A stretch of 64,000 bases of DNA from contig NZ_RJUK01000001.1 in NCBI RefSeq assembly GCF_003762925.1, positions 868,001 through 932,000 on the forward strand, written 5' to 3'. The number at the start of each line of letters is the position of its first letter. Positions within the stretch are counted from its first letter, which is position 1. Position numbers and translations under genes: made by a program. Origin of the DNA: Marinimicrobium koreense (GTDB lineage: Bacteria; Pseudomonadota; Gammaproteobacteria; Pseudomonadales; Cellvibrionaceae). Positions 63,187 to 64,000 of the stretch are shown piece after piece. The notes under the pieces were generated by a model that saw nothing but the letters and a program-made list of their open reading frames with translations, made no database searches and was not told the origin of the DNA.

Positions 63187-63852
63187 GTGCGTCGATCTGC
63201 ATCCATTCTGGCCTGGCTCAATTGCCTGATACCACTACTGGCCGTTACCGGTGCCTACAGCTTAGCGCTGTACCAACAGGCCGCACCGGCGTGCAATCCC
63301 TTCCTCGACGGCTGCACCTCCATCAGCCGAGCGGCCCGAAGCGGCGATGCCATTTTCCTGTTTCGCGGCCTGATGATGCCGCTCAGTATGCTGCTGGTGC
63401 TTTACTGGCTGCTTCAGTGGCAGTGGTTGAACCAGCGCATAGGCCCACGCCGCCGACACACCGCCGCACTCTGGCTCGGTATCATTTCCGCCCTGGCGCT
63501 GGTGCTGTATACAAACTACCTCGGGACCGGGAGTGGTTTCTACGAGTTCATGCGCCGCACCGGCATCATTTTCCATTTCGCCTTTGCTTTACTGGCCCAG
63601 TTGATTTGCGTGCAGTCGCTGTTCAGCGCCCGCAACCGACTCCCGGCCGAAATCATTACCCCGGTTCGCTGGCAGTTTGCCCTGGTGTCAATTCAGTGGT
63701 TGTGGGGCGCGGTATCCCTGGCGGTGGATATCACTCTGCCCGCGTTCGAGTACGAAGCAAAGAACGTGATCGAATGGAATTTCGCTTGGGCAATGGTGGG
63801 GTTTTACGGTGTGAGCGGCTGGATCTGGTGGAGGCATCCACCGCAACCGTAA
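63187..63852 (+). CDS. Multi-pass membrane protein, Frag1/DRAM-like
   Basis: A 221-residue membrane protein starting at GTG 63187, with AGGAGG five bases upstream. Five to six hydrophobic segments are visible (ILAWLNCLIPLLAVTGAYSL; GLMMPLSMLLVLYWLLQ; LWLGIISALALVLYTNYLG; IIFHFAFALLAQLICVQSL; FALVSIQWLWGAVSLAV; WAMVGFYGVSGWIWW). A conserved-looking loop CNPFLDGCTSISRAAR has two cysteines that could form a periplasmic disulfide. The pattern suggests the Frag1/DRAM/Sfk1 group but this is a tentative match. Divergent from the spermidine synthase-like gene. Confidence 0.8.
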   Translation: MRRSASILAWLNCLIPLLAVTGAYSLALYQQAAPACNPFLDGCTSISRAARSGDAIFLFRGLMMPLSMLLVLYWLLQWQWLNQRIGPRRRHTAALWLGIISALALVLYTNYLGTGSGFYEFMRRTGIIFHFAFALLAQLICVQSLFSARNRLPAEIITPVRWQFALVSIQWLWGAVSLAVDITLPAFEYEAKNVIEWNFAWAMVGFYGVSGWIWWRHPPQP

Positions 63853-63916
63853 GTAGCTATGGAGAGGATAGCATTCATACGTCAGAAGCGTTCTAAGAAG
63901 CCCGGCGTCGGCAAGG

Positions 63917-64000
63917 AACACCGGTTGCAGACCCGCCGTGAACCCATCCTTGGGGGCTTCTCGTCGGCATCCATGCCTTCGAGAGTCTGCAACCGGTGTT
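63917..64000. repeat. Large palindromic intergenic element cut by the window end
   Basis: AACACCGGTTGCAGAC at 63917-63932 and its exact reverse complement at 63985-64000 enclose a 52-base centre containing ACCCATCCTTGGGGGCTTC and GGCATCCATGCC. The left arm seems to continue outward as CCCGGCGTCGGCAAGG (63901-63916), so the element probably extends past the window. The central sequence resembles a dispersed REP-like motif of gammaproteobacterial intergenic DNA (recalled, not searched). Confidence 0.75.

Overview
The window looks like chromosomal DNA of a free-living gammaproteobacterium, probably a marine or halotolerant relative of the Cellvibrionaceae/Marinimicrobium group. This is inferred from gene content: an ectoine synthase, a secreted parallel beta-helix protein with a lectin-like tail, many c-di-GMP proteins, a fused SecDF, a glgC-GH57-malQ / glgB-glgA glycogen cluster and an SOS-controlled imuA-imuB/dnaE2 mutasome. 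Most of the window is GC-rich and densely coding, with gene pairs that overlap by 1-11 bases. I found no rRNA, tRNA, CRISPR array, integrase or intact insertion sequence.

Layout. 1-6.3 kb: rhomboid protease (5' end outside the window), diguanylate cyclase, SDR oxidoreductase, SulP transporter, a ribbon-helix-helix protein, and the zinc proteins YjdM and YchJ-like. 6.4-8.2 kb: an AbiEi/AbiEii-type toxin-antitoxin pair and a small unknown gene. 8.3-9.2 kb: Tat-exported dienelactone hydrolase. 9.2-25.7 kb: an AT-richer accessory island with long non-coding stretches. It holds a class 3 lipase, a four-gene Wadjet/MksBEFG-like SMC operon read leftwards, a frameshifted Mrr-like restriction nuclease relic, a stand-alone OLD-family nuclease, a stretch of relic coding sequence, and a 1229-residue protein of unknown family with a C-terminal PD-(D/E)xK nuclease-like site. 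Three copies of a short hairpin-like motif lie beside the last two genes. 25.8-39.5 kb: beta-helix secreted protein, CorA, BON lipoprotein, SecDF, EAL phosphodiesterase, the fadI-fadJ beta-oxidation pair, a Sel1/TonB-type protein with a lipoprotein. 39.1-48 kb: glycogen metabolism, with a PilZ gene at the end of the glgC-GH57-malQ operon. 48-50.8 kb: membrane-anchored PQQ sugar dehydrogenase, a solitary ectC, a redoxin. 50.9-60.8 kb: imuA-imuB and dnaE2, each behind its own LexA box, separated by an RND efflux operon on the other strand. 60.8-64 kb: DUF938 methyltransferase, a membrane-fused spermidine synthase-like protein, a multi-pass membrane protein, and half of a large palindromic element cut by the window end.

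How the parts relate. The island combines plasmid/phage-defence-type genes: an SMC complex with a Toprim nuclease subunit, an OLD nuclease, a restriction nuclease relic and a large putative nuclease. The best candidate for an undescribed system is the 1229-residue protein; the SMC operon is a recognisable Wadjet-type complex with an unusual gene order and a short JetD-like subunit. In the core, the clearest regulatory stories are the PilZ protein translationally coupled to glycogen genes and the split SOS mutasome.
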